A DNA stretch of 64,000 bases from Pseudomonas aylmerensis (GTDB lineage: Bacteria > Pseudomonadota > Gammaproteobacteria > Pseudomonadales > Pseudomonadaceae). Made by a program: the position numbers and the translations under genes. Location: NCBI RefSeq assembly GCF_001702265.1, contig NZ_MAUE01000045.1, forward strand, positions 457,766 through 521,765, written 5' to 3'. Numbering within the stretch: position 1 is the stretch's first letter; each line of letters starts with the position of its first letter. The notes beneath the pieces were generated by a model. The model was not told where the DNA came from. It made no database searches and saw only the letters and a list, made by a program, of their open reading frames with translations. Shown here piece after piece: positions 15,029 to 24,292 of this stretch.

Positions 15029-16371
15029 TTCGCTCGCTACGCGTGCGCTTGATGCTGGCGGCCGCCACCCTGGCCGTGCTGTTCATGCTGGGTTTGTTGC
15101 CGGCCATGCAGGGGGCGTTCAGCCTGGCGTTGCAGGATTCCATCGAGCAGCGCCTGGCGTCGGATGTCACTACCCTGATTTCGGCGGCACGCGTCGAAAA
15201 CAACCGGCTGCTGATGCCGGCGCAGTTGCCTGACGAACGTTTCAACCTGACTGACAGCCGCCTGTTGGGCTACATCTATGACCGTGAGGGCCACCTGGTG
15301 TGGCGCTCGCGGGCGACCAAAGAAGAAAACATCAACTACAAGCCGCGCTATGACGGACGCGGCAATGAATTTGCGCGAATTCGCGAAGCCAACGGCCAGG
15401 AATTCTTCGTCTATGACGTCGAGGTCAAGCTGCTCGGCGGCAAGAGCGCGGCGTTCAGTATCGTCGCCCTGCAGCCGGTGCGCGAATATCAGCTGACCCT
15501 CGAAGGCCTGCGCGAAAACCTGTACCTGGGCTTCGGCGCAGCCTTGCTGGTGCTGCTGACGTTGCTATGGCTGGGCCTGACCTGGGGCCTGCAAGCCTTG
15601 CGGCGCCTGAGCCAGGAACTCGACCAGATCGAAGGCGGCACCCGCGAAAGCCTCAGCGAAGAACATCCCCGCGAACTGCTGCGCCTGACCGGCTCGCTCA
15701 ACCGTTTGCTGCACAGCGAGCGCGAGCAGCGGGCACGCTATCGCGACTCCCTCGACGACTTGGCCCACAGCCTGAAAACCCCGCTGGCAGTATTGCAGGG
15801 CGTAAGCGAGGACATGGCCCAGCGTCCGGAAGACCGCGACCAGGCCTGGGTCCTGCAATCGCAGATCGAGCGCATGAGCCAGCAGATCAGCTACCAGTTG
15901 CAGCGCGCGAGCCTGCGCAAAAGCGGCCTGGTGCGCCACCAGGTGCGCCTGGAGCCGGTGCTGCAAAGCCTGTGCGACACGCTGGACAAGGTCTACCGCG
16001 ACAAACGCGTGACCGTGTCTTTTGATCTGCCGGAAGAGTGCGACGTACCGATCGAGAAGGGCGCCTTGCTCGAATTGCTCGGTAACCTGCTGGAAAACGC
16101 CTACCGGCTGTGCCTGAGTGAAGTGCGCATCAGCCTGGTGGAAAGCCTGGAAGGCACCGAGCTGTGCATTGAAGACGACGGGCCCGGGGTGCCACCGGAT
16201 CAGCGTGCACGGATCCTGCAGCGGGGCGAGCGGCTGGACCGCCAGCATCCGGGGCAGGGCATTGGCCTGGCGGTGGTCAAGGACATCATTGAAAGCTACA
16301 GCGCGCGCCTGACCCTGGGTGATTCACCATTGGGTGGGGCGGCGTTCAAGATTCACTTTCCAGCGGTGTGA
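15025..16371 (+). CDS. phoQ: PhoQ sensor histidine kinase
   Basis: PhoQ senses divalent cations and phosphorylates PhoP. The 448-residue product starts at a TTG that overlaps the phoP stop. Membrane helices lie at about residues 10-30 and 170-190, with a PAS-like periplasmic domain between. The phosphorylated histidine is H248 in DDLAHSLKTPLAVLQ. The ATPase domain has NLLENAYRLC, EDDGPGVPPDQR and GQGIGLAVVKD. Pairing with phoP and the conserved order make the identification firm. Confidence 0.93.
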   Translation: MIRSLRVRLMLAAATLAVLFMLGLLPAMQGAFSLALQDSIEQRLASDVTTLISAARVENNRLLMPAQLPDERFNLTDSRLLGYIYDREGHLVWRSRATKEENINYKPRYDGRGNEFARIREANGQEFFVYDVEVKLLGGKSAAFSIVALQPVREYQLTLEGLRENLYLGFGAALLVLLTLLWLGLTWGLQALRRLSQELDQIEGGTRESLSEEHPRELLRLTGSLNRLLHSEREQRARYRDSLDDLAHSLKTPLAVLQGVSEDMAQRPEDRDQAWVLQSQIERMSQQISYQLQRASLRKSGLVRHQVRLEPVLQSLCDTLDKVYRDKRVTVSFDLPEECDVPIEKGALLELLGNLLENAYRLCLSEVRISLVESLEGTELCIEDDGPGVPPDQRARILQRGERLDRQHPGQGIGLAVVKDIIESYSARLTLGDSPLGGAAFKIHFPAV

Positions 16372-16412
16372 GCTTTATCGGCGGTGATGGCTTCATCGCC
16401 GGCAACACACCT

Positions 16413-17411
16413 CTAACTTTCCTGCGCCCGGTACGCCCCGGGCGTCAGCCCCGTCCACTTCTTGAACGCCCGATGAAACGCCGATGGTTCGGAAAATCCC
16501 AACTGCTCGGCGATCTCCTGCAATGACAGATCCGCCCGCCCCAGGTGATAGATGGCGATGTCCCGCCGCAGCTCATCCTTGAGTGCCTGGAAACTGGTGC
16601 CTTCCTCTCGCAGATGCCGGCGCAGGGTTTGCGGGCTGATGTGCAGGTGCTGGGCGACGGCTTCCAGGTCCGGCCAGGGCGTGCGGTCGCGGCTCAGCAG
16701 GCGCCGCAGTTGGCTGCTCAGGCTGTCGCCCTCATCGGGGCGCGACAGCAAATCCGCCGGCGAGCGTTCCAGGAAGTGCTTGAGCGTACGCTCGTCCTGC
16801 AGCAACGGCAGGCTCAGGTAGCGGCTGGGAAATACCAGGCTGCTGCTCGAGGCGCCGAACACCAGGGTGCACGGAAACAGCAGGTCGTATTCAGTGGCAT
16901 GGGCCGGCATCGGGTAGCTGAACGTGGCCTGGTGCAGCCGAATCCGTTGGCCGATCAGCCAACTGCCCAGGCGATGCCAGATCACCAGCAGGCATTCGCT
17001 GAGGAAATGGTCCGGGTCCCACAGTTGCGAGTCGTCGAGGCTCAAGCGGGCCATGTCGCCTTCGCGGGTCAGCTGCCAGCGCGGACCTTGTGGGAATAGG
17101 CTATAAAATAATAAGCCGCGTTCCAGCGCTTTCTCCAGGGTGCGGCAGTGGATCAGCGCGTGGCACATCATGGCGAAAGTGCCGCGTTTGCTTGGGCCGT
17201 CGGCAAAGCCCAGGTATTCGTCGTCCAGCGCCAGCCAGAGCATTTGCAGCAGTCGGGTAAATTGCTCCGGTGCAATACGGGCGCGAGGTTCGCTCAGTAA
17301 TTGCGGGGTAATACCGACCTGCAACAACAGGCCCGAATAATCATAGCCGGCTCGGCGTGCACCGCCGAGGGCCGCCCGGGCGTAATGACTGGCGATGGTA
17401 CGTTCACGCAT
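16413..17411 (-). CDS. AraC-family transcriptional regulator
   Basis: This 332-residue product has an N-terminal arabinose-binding-type effector region (YDYSGLLLQVGITPQLLSEP onwards) and two helix-turn-helix units at its C-terminus (DLEAVAQHLHISPQTLRRHL and LSLQEIAEQLGFSEPSAFHR, ending FKKWTGLTPGAYR). The ATG at 17411 is the start used here because the product then begins MRERTIASHYARAAL; the frame is open further upstream. It is divergent from dctA across a 340-base control region. Its target is unknown; dctA is only a candidate because of position. Confidence 0.85.
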   Translation of the reverse strand: MRERTIASHYARAALGGARRAGYDYSGLLLQVGITPQLLSEPRARIAPEQFTRLLQMLWLALDDEYLGFADGPSKRGTFAMMCHALIHCRTLEKALERGLLFYSLFPQGPRWQLTREGDMARLSLDDSQLWDPDHFLSECLLVIWHRLGSWLIGQRIRLHQATFSYPMPAHATEYDLLFPCTLVFGASSSSLVFPSRYLSLPLLQDERTLKHFLERSPADLLSRPDEGDSLSSQLRRLLSRDRTPWPDLEAVAQHLHISPQTLRRHLREEGTSFQALKDELRRDIAIYHLGRADLSLQEIAEQLGFSEPSAFHRAFKKWTGLTPGAYRAQES

Positions 17412-17467
17412 GCGAAGGCCTCGTCCATGGAGTGGCCGATGGTAGCCACCCCCTGGGAGAGGGACAA

Positions 17468-17522
17468 GGCGGATATCCGCCAAATTGTAGGACGGGATTG
17501 GGCGAGTGGGCGGAAATCCGCC
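17468..17522. promoter_or_regulatory. two near-identical palindromes upstream of the dctA promoter
   Basis: GGCGGATATCCGCC at 17468-17481 and GGCGGAAATCCGCC at 17509-17522 are 41 bases apart, close to four helical turns. They lie 80-135 bases upstream of a sigma-54 promoter, the position of enhancer sites for activators such as DctD. Neither dctB nor dctD is in the window. Confidence 0.6.
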
Positions 17523-17600
17523 ACCTGTTTACCTGCGTTAGAAGGGGTCGAAAATCCCCCAGCCCTGATGTCTAAAGGCCTGTAGGATTTTTACCAAAGC

Positions 17601-17616
17601 TGGCACGCCGTTTGCG
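17601..17616 (+). promoter_or_regulatory. sigma-54 promoter of dctA
   Basis: TGGCACGCCGTTTGCG is an essentially perfect RpoN element: TGGCAC, N5, TTTGC, with GG-N10-GC spacing. dctA genes are classically RpoN- and DctD-dependent. The expected start near 17627 leaves a leader of about 120 bases. Confidence 0.9.
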
Positions 17617-17710
17617 ATACATACAACAGCGCAGGCCTGGTCCTACAAGCCTCGCAAACAACAAATCCCTCCAGTGCAGGAGGGTTCGCAATTCAAGTGT
17701 CGTGGGCAAT

Positions 17711-17724
17711 GGCGGATATTTGCC
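17711..17724. promoter_or_regulatory. third palindrome copy inside the dctA leader
   Basis: GGCGGATATTTGCC repeats the motif seen twice upstream (17468, 17509), with one altered half. It falls between the predicted start site and the dctA ATG, where a bound protein would block rather than activate. Confidence 0.45.
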
Positions 17725-17750
17725 ACACGGGACGATTGAGGAACTTTGCA

Positions 17751-19085
17751 ATGACGACTCGTCAGCCAATCTACAAATCCCTGTATTTCCAGGTGATCGT
17801 TGCAATCGTTATCGGTATTTTGCTCGGTCACTTCTACCCACAGACCGGCGTGGCCCTCAAGCCACTGGGTGACGGCTTTATCAAGCTGATCAAAATGGTC
17901 ATCGCCCCGATCATCTTCTGCACCGTTGTCAGCGGCATCGCTGGCATGCAAAGCATGAAATCGGTCGGCAAAACCGGCGGCTACGCGCTGCTGTACTTCG
18001 AAATCGTTTCCACCATCGCCCTGCTGATCGGCCTGATCGTCGTCAACGTTGTGCAACCGGGCGCCGGCATGCACATCGACGTGGCGACCCTGGACGCCTC
18101 CAAAGTCGCGGCCTACGTGACTGCCGGTGCAGACCAGAGCGTGGTTGGCTTTATCCTCAATGTGATCCCGAACACTATCGTCGGTGCGTTCGCCAACGGC
18201 GACATCCTGCAAGTGCTGATGTTCTCGGTGATCTTCGGTTTCGCCCTGCATCGCCTGGGTGCCTACGGCAAGCCGGTCCTGGACTTCATCGATCGCTTCG
18301 CGCACGTGATGTTCAACATCATCAACATGATCATGAAGCTCGCCCCAATCGGTGCCCTCGGCGCCATGGCGTTCACCATCGGTGCCTACGGTGTCGGTTC
18401 GCTGGTGCAACTGGGCCAGCTGATGATCTGCTTCTACATCACCTGCATCCTGTTCGTGGTCGTGGTGCTGGGCGCCATCTGCCGCGCGCACGGTTTCAGC
18501 GTGCTGAAGCTGGTTCGCTATATCCGTGAAGAACTGCTGATCGTGCTGGGTACTTCCTCCTCCGAATCCGCACTGCCACGCATGCTGATCAAGATGGAGC
18601 GCCTGGGCGCGAAGAAGTCCGTAGTAGGCCTGGTGATCCCGACTGGCTACTCGTTCAACCTCGACGGTACTTCGATCTACCTGACCATGGCTGCCGTGTT
18701 CATCGCCCAGGCGACTGACACCCACATGGACATCACCCACCAGATCACCCTGCTGCTGGTGCTGCTGCTGTCCTCCAAAGGCGCTGCAGGCGTGACCGGT
18801 AGCGGCTTCATCGTACTGGCTGCAACCCTGTCGGCCGTGGGCCACCTGCCGGTTGCCGGCCTGGCGCTGATCCTGGGTATCGACCGCTTCATGTCCGAAG
18901 CCCGCGCGCTGACCAACCTGGTCGGTAACGCCGTTGCCACCATCGTCGTGGCCAAGTGGGTCAAGGAACTGGACACCGACAAGCTGCACAGCGAGTTGGC
19001 TTCCGGCGGTACTGGCATCTCCGACACCCGTGTGGAAGATGACCTGGGCGTCGCCGAAGGTCCTGCTCCTGCTTCGGTGAAGTAA
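17751..19085 (+). CDS. dctA: DctA, C4-dicarboxylate:cation symporter
   Basis: DctA imports succinate, fumarate and malate across the inner membrane. The 444-residue product shows the family's hallmarks: the serine-rich loop SSSESALPRMLIKME, the GYSFNLDGTSIYLTMAAVF helix, and SSKGAAGVTGSGFIVLAATL. Eight membrane helices plus two re-entrant loops are expected. The start at 17751 gives MTTRQPIYKSLYFQV; the frame is open earlier but that part is leader. RpoN control is indicated by the promoter at 17601, and a terminator follows at 19122. Confidence 0.95.
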   Translation: MTTRQPIYKSLYFQVIVAIVIGILLGHFYPQTGVALKPLGDGFIKLIKMVIAPIIFCTVVSGIAGMQSMKSVGKTGGYALLYFEIVSTIALLIGLIVVNVVQPGAGMHIDVATLDASKVAAYVTAGADQSVVGFILNVIPNTIVGAFANGDILQVLMFSVIFGFALHRLGAYGKPVLDFIDRFAHVMFNIINMIMKLAPIGALGAMAFTIGAYGVGSLVQLGQLMICFYITCILFVVVVLGAICRAHGFSVLKLVRYIREELLIVLGTSSSESALPRMLIKMERLGAKKSVVGLVIPTGYSFNLDGTSIYLTMAAVFIAQATDTHMDITHQITLLLVLLLSSKGAAGVTGSGFIVLAATLSAVGHLPVAGLALILGIDRFMSEARALTNLVGNAVATIVVAKWVKELDTDKLHSELASGGTGISDTRVEDDLGVAEGPAPASVK

Positions 19086-19121
19086 GCGCTTCCCGGTGTG
19101 AATTGACACCGACGCTTCGCA

Positions 19122-19156
19122 CAAACGCCCCGACTTGTTCGGGGCGTTTGCGTTTC
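19122..19156 (+). terminator. terminator after dctA
   Basis: CAAACGCCCCGA and TCGGGGCGTTTG form a 12-base stem with a short CTTGT loop, followed by CGTTTC. The weak T-run makes it less certain as a strong terminator. Confidence 0.75.
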
Positions 19157-19344
19157 GGGTGGATCACTTTTTCATTTTTTTGATTTACATTAAGTAAACA
19201 CTTCATCAGATTGCGGTGAAGCCCGTCTTTATGGGGCTGCCGTTCACCCGGGTCGGTCTACGCTGATGAAACTCGCGCAGGGTTGCCCGTTCTAAAATCC
19301 ATTGGCCAGCCGCTTGGCTGCGCTGCACGCTTGCAGGAGTGTTG

Positions 19345-20331
19345 ATGGACAGTGTGGATCTGAATGTCTTGCGCAGCGTGCTCGAATGGCGTCGCGCCGG
19401 TCAGCCGGTGGTGTTGTACAGCGTGGTCCAGACCTGGGGCAGTGCACCACGGCCGCCGGGCGCCATGTTGGCGCTGCGTGGCGACGGCGTGGTGATCGGC
19501 TCGGTGTCCGGCGGTTGCATCGAGGATGACCTGATTGCGCGCTTGCAGGACGGCCGCCTGGCCGGTGACGGGCCGCCGGTGCAGTTGGTCACCTACGGCG
19601 TCACCCGCGATGAAGCGGCGCGCTTCGGCCTGCCTTGCGGCGGCACGCTGCGCCTGACCGAGGAGCGTGTGCAGGATTGGGACTGGGTCGCGCAATTGCT
19701 GGCGCGCTGCGAAGCGCATGAAATTGTCGCCCGCGAGTTGGACCTGGCCACTGGCGCCGTGACCCTGAGCAGCGCGAGCAAGACCGACATCGTCAGCTTT
19801 GATGGCGAGCGCTTGCGGGCCATCTACGGCCCGCGCTGGCGCCTGCTGTTGATCGGTGCCGGGCAGCTGTCACGCTACGTGGCGGAAATGGCGCGCTTGC
19901 TGGATTTCGAAGTCCTTATCTGCGACCCACGCGACGAATTTGTCTACGGCTGGGAAGAGCAGCATGGCCGCTTTGTGCCGGGCATGCCGGATGAGGCTGT
20001 GTTGAATATCCAGACCGATGAGCGCACCGCTATCGTCTGCCTGACCCACGACCCGCGGCTGGACGACATGGCCTTGCTGACGGCGTTGAATTCCAGCGCG
20101 TTCTACATCGGCGCGCTGGGGTCACGGGTCAACAGCCAGAAGCGCCGGGAAAACCTCGCGGCGCTGGGCTTGTCTGCCGAGGCAATCGCGCGTTTGCACG
20201 GGCCGATTGGTTTGCATATCGGCAGCCATACGCCGTCGGAGATCGCGTTGTCGCTGATGGCGGAAATTGTCGCGATCAAGAATGGCGTAGCGCCAATGCA
20301 GAAAAAGCCGCTGCCGGTGGTGGCGGAGTGA
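19345..20331 (+). CDS. XdhC/CoxI-family molybdenum hydroxylase maturation protein
   Basis: Proteins of this family bind molybdenum cofactor and help load it, sulfurated, into xanthine dehydrogenase-type hydroxylases. The 328-residue product has the N-terminal XdhC block (TWGSAPRPPGAMLAL, GSVSGGCIEDDLI), a Rossmann part (LLLIGAGQLSRYVAEMARLL) and the C-terminal ALGSRVNSQKRRENL and HIGSHTPSEIALSLMAEIV motifs. The ATG at 19345 follows GCAGGAG; a GTG two codons earlier is also open. It overlaps the next gene by 4 bases. The hydroxylase it serves is not in this window. Confidence 0.88.
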   Translation: MDSVDLNVLRSVLEWRRAGQPVVLYSVVQTWGSAPRPPGAMLALRGDGVVIGSVSGGCIEDDLIARLQDGRLAGDGPPVQLVTYGVTRDEAARFGLPCGGTLRLTEERVQDWDWVAQLLARCEAHEIVARELDLATGAVTLSSASKTDIVSFDGERLRAIYGPRWRLLLIGAGQLSRYVAEMARLLDFEVLICDPRDEFVYGWEEQHGRFVPGMPDEAVLNIQTDERTAIVCLTHDPRLDDMALLTALNSSAFYIGALGSRVNSQKRRENLAALGLSAEAIARLHGPIGLHIGSHTPSEIALSLMAEIVAIKNGVAPMQKKPLPVVAE

Positions 20332-20924
20332 CGATTACCGCGATTGTTTTGGCGGCCGGCCAGGGCCGTCGTTTTCGTGCCGAGGCCGGCGCCGATCAAG
20401 ACAAGTTGCTCGCCGATTGCGTCGGCCTGGATGGCGTGACGCGGCCGGTGATCGAACAGGTGCTTTTGGCGCTGCCGCCGCGGGTGGTAAAACGCTGGGT
20501 GGTGACTTCGCCGGAGCGCCTTGAGGTGATTCGCTTGGCGCAAGCCTACGGCTGCGAAGTGTTGCTGCTGGATTCAGCGGGGATGGGCGACAGCATTGCG
20601 GCGGCCGTCGCGGCCAGTGGCACCGCTGAAGGTTGGCTGGTGGTGCTGGGGGATATGCCGTTTGTGCAGTCGTCGAGCATCGAGCGGGTGATCGCTGCGC
20701 TGGAGGAGGGCGGTATCAGTGTGCCGGTTCAGGATGCGCAGTATGGGCATCCCGTGGCGTTTGACCGGGCGCTGGGGCCGGGCCTGATGGCGCTGACCGG
20801 TGACCGAGGGGCCAGGCCGCTGTTTGCACAGGAGACCGTCAGCGAGGTGTCGGTAGATGATCCGGGCGTACTCTGGGACGTCGACCTGCCGCAGAGTTTG
20901 AATTTCTCCCCCATCCAGCTGTAG
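20328..20924 (+). CDS. MocA/MobA-like molybdenum cofactor nucleotidyltransferase
   Basis: This family attaches CMP or GMP to molybdopterin. The 198-residue product has the nucleotide-binding start VLAAGQGRRF, a LLDSAGMGDSIAAAV segment, the LGDMPFV motif and GHPVAFDR near the C-terminus. The start is a GTG overlapping the XdhC-like gene, so the two are translationally coupled. This pairing suggests a MocA-type cytidylyltransferase serving a xanthine-oxidase-family enzyme, but the nucleotide used cannot be fixed from sequence alone. Confidence 0.85.
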   Translation: MTITAIVLAAGQGRRFRAEAGADQDKLLADCVGLDGVTRPVIEQVLLALPPRVVKRWVVTSPERLEVIRLAQAYGCEVLLLDSAGMGDSIAAAVAASGTAEGWLVVLGDMPFVQSSSIERVIAALEEGGISVPVQDAQYGHPVAFDRALGPGLMALTGDRGARPLFAQETVSEVSVDDPGVLWDVDLPQSLNFSPIQL

Positions 20925-20990
20925 GAGCCGGCCAGCCAGCGCCTGCAGGCGAATGTATCCCAGGGATAAAGCTTGGTTTCTTGCGTCAAT

Positions 20991-21026
20991 AAAAAGCCCC
21001 GCCTGATCACTCAGGCGGGGCTTTTT
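20991..21026. terminator. bidirectional terminator between the mocA-like gene and rne
   Basis: A 16-base perfect stem (AAAAAGCCCCGCCTGA with its complement) closes a TCAC loop, with A-run and T-run ends. It lies between two convergent genes. Confidence 0.92.
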
Positions 21027-21040
21027 AGTGGCGGTTGGAA

Positions 21041-24000
21041 TCAGACGAGAGGTTTAGGCTCGTGCTCTTCTTCCAGGGCCTTTGGGTGGTGCTCTGCCAC
21101 TTCTTCGACGGCGCGCGGGGCTTCGTCGACGATCGGTGCAGTGTGTTCAACCACGGCTTCAGCGGCCGGGGCCGGTGCTTCGGCGGCAGCAGCTGCTGCA
21201 GCGGCGGCTGCCTCGGCTTCTTTGCGACGACGGCGCACTTCACGTGGATCGTTCGGCGCACGACCATTTTCGGTCAGGGCGCTGGCAGGTGCTGCTTCAA
21301 CCACCGGAGCGGCGACTTCGGCAACCACTGGCGCTTCAACCACTGGCTGAGGCTCGACCACCGGCGCAGGCTCGGCAACCACGGCTTCGACCACCGGCGC
21401 TGGCGCTTGCTCTACCACAGGGGCAGGTGCTGGCGCTTCAACCGGGGCGGCTGGCTCAGGGGCCGTCCACTGGAAGGCGGTCTGTTCTTCGCGAACTTCA
21501 CGCACTGCCGGGGCAGCTTCTTCGACAACCGGGGCTTCAGCTGGTGCTTCAACCACAGGCTGAGACTCAACCACCGGTGCTGGCTCGACAGCGGCCAATT
21601 CGGCTTCCGGCTGGGCTTCGCGAACTTCGCGAACCACTGGGGCCACTTCCACTTCCGGCACCACTGGGGCTTCGATCGGGGTGGTGGCTTCTACGACCGG
21701 TGCTTCAACAGCTGGCGCTTCTTCCACCGGGGTGTGCGCGACAGGTGCTTCAACCACAACGGTTTCTTCGACAGCCGCGGTAGCGCGCTCAGCTTGCTCG
21801 TGCGCCTGGGCTTCAGCGGGGGCGCTGATCACCGAGCTGGCCACGGCGGCGGTAACGGCCAGACCTGCAGCCAGTTCGGCGCCGGTCGGTTCGCTGGTCG
21901 CGGCTTCTGCGTTTTCGCCGGCTTCTTCCGAGCCTTCGATCACATTGCCGTTGGCATCACGCTGACGCTCACGACGGTTGCTGCGACGACGCTGGCCACG
22001 GGAGCGGCGGCGTGGACGATCGCCTTCGGCGTTGTCCTGACCGTCGTCCTGCAGTTGCTCTTCGCCGGTCAGCACTTCTTCTTCGCTGGCAGCAGCGGCT
22101 TGCTCGGCACGTGGCTGGCGCTCTTCACGCGGTGGGCGCGGCTGGCGCTCTTCGCGAGGGGCGCGCTCTTCGCGTGGCTGGCGAGCTGGACGCTCTTCAG
22201 CAGCGACAGCGCCGGCAGCAGCGGCAACGGCAGGTGCAGCATCCAGCGGCTCGCGCAGTTCACGCACGCGCTCTTCACGCTCGCCACGTGGCTTGCGATC
22301 TTCACGCGGTGCACGTGGAGTACGCGGTGCGCGCTCTTCACGCGGTGCACGTTCTTCACGGGCTACGGCTGGCGTGTCTTCACGGGCTTCGCGTGGCGCG
22401 CGCTCTTCGCGGGGTGCGCGTTCTTCACGTGGAGCACGTTCTTCGCGAGGCTTGCGCTCTTCGTCACGGCGACCGTTGCGGTTACGGCTTTGCTGGCGAC
22501 CGTTGCGACGCTCTTCGTTACGGGCTGGACGCTCAGCGGCAGGTTTTTCAACCACCACCGGCGCGGCCGGCTCTTCCTTGGTGGCGAACAGGCTGACCAG
22601 CGACTTCACCAGGCCCTTGAACAGGCTTGGCTCAGGCAGGGCGGCCGGCGCGGCAACCGGGGCGGCAACTTCAGTCGGTACCGGTGCGTTGGCACGCGCC
22701 GGTGCCGTCTTCACGGCCGCTTCCTGGCGAACCAGGGTGCGGGTCGCAGCGGCTGGCTGGACTTCTTCCACTTCGGCAGCAGCAGCGGCGATTTCGTAGC
22801 TGGACTGGCCGCTGTGGGCTTCCGGGCTGTCGTCGCGCAGGCGCTGCACTTCGAAGTGCGGGGTCTCGAGGTGATCGTTCGGCAGGATCACGATACGGGC
22901 ACGGGTGCGCAGTTCGATCTTGGTGATCGAGTTGCGTTTTTCGTTGAGCAGGAAAGCGGCAACCGGGATCGGCACTTGTGCGCGGACTTCGGCGGTGCGG
23001 TCTTTCAGGGCTTCTTCTTCGATCAGGCGCAGGATCGCCAGGGACAGCGATTCAACGTCACGGATGATGCCGGTGCCGTTGCAGCGTGGGCAGACGATGC
23101 CGCTGCTCTCGCCCAGGGATGGACGCAGGCGCTGACGGGACATTTCCAGCAGGCCGAAGCGCGAGATGCGGCCGACCTGTACGCGGGCACGGTCAGCTTC
23201 CAGGCATTCGCGGACTTTCTCTTCCACGGCGCGCTGGTTCTTGGCGGGGGTCATGTCGATGAAGTCGATCACGATCAGGCCGCCGATGTCACGCAGGCGC
23301 AGTTGGCGGGCGATTTCTTCAGCCGCTTCCAGGTTGGTCTGCAGGGCGGTTTCTTCGATGTCGCTACCCTTCGTGGCGCGCGCCGAGTTGATGTCGATGG
23401 ACACCAGGGCTTCGGTCGGGTCGATCACGATGGAGCCACCGGAAGGCAGTTCGACGACACGCTGGAAAGCGGTCTCGATCTGGCTTTCGATCTGGAAACG
23501 GTTGAACAGCGGCACGCTGTCTTCGTACAGCTTGATCTTGCTGGCGTACTGCGGCATCACCTGGCGGATGAAGGTCAGGGCTTCGTCCTGGGCTTCAACG
23601 CTGTCGATCAGCACTTCGCCGATGTCCTGGCGCAGGTAATCGCGGATGGCGCGGATGATCACGTTGCTTTCCTGGTAGATCAGGAACGGCGCGGAACGAT
23701 CCAGGGACGCTTCTTTGATGGCGGTCCACAGTTGCAGCAGGTAGTCGAGGTCCCACTGCATTTCTTCGCTGCTGCGGCCCAGGCCGGCAGTGCGCACGAT
23801 CAGGCCCATGTCGGCCGGTGCGATCAAACCGTTCAGCGCTTCACGCAGTTCGTTGCGCTCTTCGCCTTCGATGCGACGGGAAATACCGCCGGCACGCGGG
23901 TTGTTCGGCATCAGTACCAGGTAACGACCGGCCAGGCTGATGAAGGTGGTCAGGGCGGCGCCCTTGTTGCCACGTTCTTCTTTTTCGACCTGGACGATGA

Positions 24001-24292
24001 CTTCCTGGCCTTCGCTCAGGACGTCCTTGATGTTCACGCGGCCTTCAGGGGCTTTCTTGAAGTATTCGCGGGAGATTTCTTTGAGGGGCAGGAAGCCGTG
24101 GCGCTCGGAGCCGAAATCGACAAAGGCAGCCTCAAGGCTTGGTTCGATGCGAGTAATACGGCCTTTATAGATGTTGGCCTTCTTTTGCTCGCGTGCACCG
24201 GATTCGATGTCCAGGTCGTAGAGGCGTTGGCCATCTACCAGTGCAACACGCAACTCTTCGGGTTGAGTTGCGTTAATCAGCATTCTTTTCAT
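21041..24292 (-). CDS. rne: Ribonuclease E
   Basis: RNase E is the main endonuclease of mRNA decay and rRNA/tRNA processing and scaffolds the degradosome at the inner membrane. The 1083-residue product starts MKRMLINATQPEELRVAL. It has an S1 domain (about 35-120), catalytic aspartates at D300 (VSIDIN) and D343 (VIDFIDM), and the zinc link C401-P-R-C404. The C-terminal half is low-complexity: Arg-rich repeats of the EERAPR type, then Pro/Val/Glu/Ala repeats, as expected for the disordered scaffold. The frame is open 16 codons upstream, but the conserved start is at 24292. A leader of several hundred bases precedes it, in line with known rne autoregulation. Confidence 0.96.
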   Translation of the reverse strand: MKRMLINATQPEELRVALVDGQRLYDLDIESGAREQKKANIYKGRITRIEPSLEAAFVDFGSERHGFLPLKEISREYFKKAPEGRVNIKDVLSEGQEVIVQVEKEERGNKGAALTTFISLAGRYLVLMPNNPRAGGISRRIEGEERNELREALNGLIAPADMGLIVRTAGLGRSSEEMQWDLDYLLQLWTAIKEASLDRSAPFLIYQESNVIIRAIRDYLRQDIGEVLIDSVEAQDEALTFIRQVMPQYASKIKLYEDSVPLFNRFQIESQIETAFQRVVELPSGGSIVIDPTEALVSIDINSARATKGSDIEETALQTNLEAAEEIARQLRLRDIGGLIVIDFIDMTPAKNQRAVEEKVRECLEADRARVQVGRISRFGLLEMSRQRLRPSLGESSGIVCPRCNGTGIIRDVESLSLAILRLIEEEALKDRTAEVRAQVPIPVAAFLLNEKRNSITKIELRTRARIVILPNDHLETPHFEVQRLRDDSPEAHSGQSSYEIAAAAAEVEEVQPAAATRTLVRQEAAVKTAPARANAPVPTEVAAPVAAPAALPEPSLFKGLVKSLVSLFATKEEPAAPVVVEKPAAERPARNEERRNGRQQSRNRNGRRDEERKPREERAPREERAPREERAPREAREDTPAVAREERAPREERAPRTPRAPREDRKPRGEREERVRELREPLDAAPAVAAAAGAVAAEERPARQPREERAPREERQPRPPREERQPRAEQAAAASEEEVLTGEEQLQDDGQDNAEGDRPRRRSRGQRRRSNRRERQRDANGNVIEGSEEAGENAEAATSEPTGAELAAGLAVTAAVASSVISAPAEAQAHEQAERATAAVEETVVVEAPVAHTPVEEAPAVEAPVVEATTPIEAPVVPEVEVAPVVREVREAQPEAELAAVEPAPVVESQPVVEAPAEAPVVEEAAPAVREVREEQTAFQWTAPEPAAPVEAPAPAPVVEQAPAPVVEAVVAEPAPVVEPQPVVEAPVVAEVAAPVVEAAPASALTENGRAPNDPREVRRRRKEAEAAAAAAAAAAEAPAPAAEAVVEHTAPIVDEAPRAVEEVAEHHPKALEEEHEPKPLV
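22120..22470 (-). repeat. imperfect tandem repeats inside rne (EERAPR units)
   Basis: Repeated TCTTCACGCGGTGCACG-like units encode successive REERAP motifs. They form the Arg-rich RNA-binding part of the RNase E scaffold. Such arrays can change length by slippage. Confidence 0.7.
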
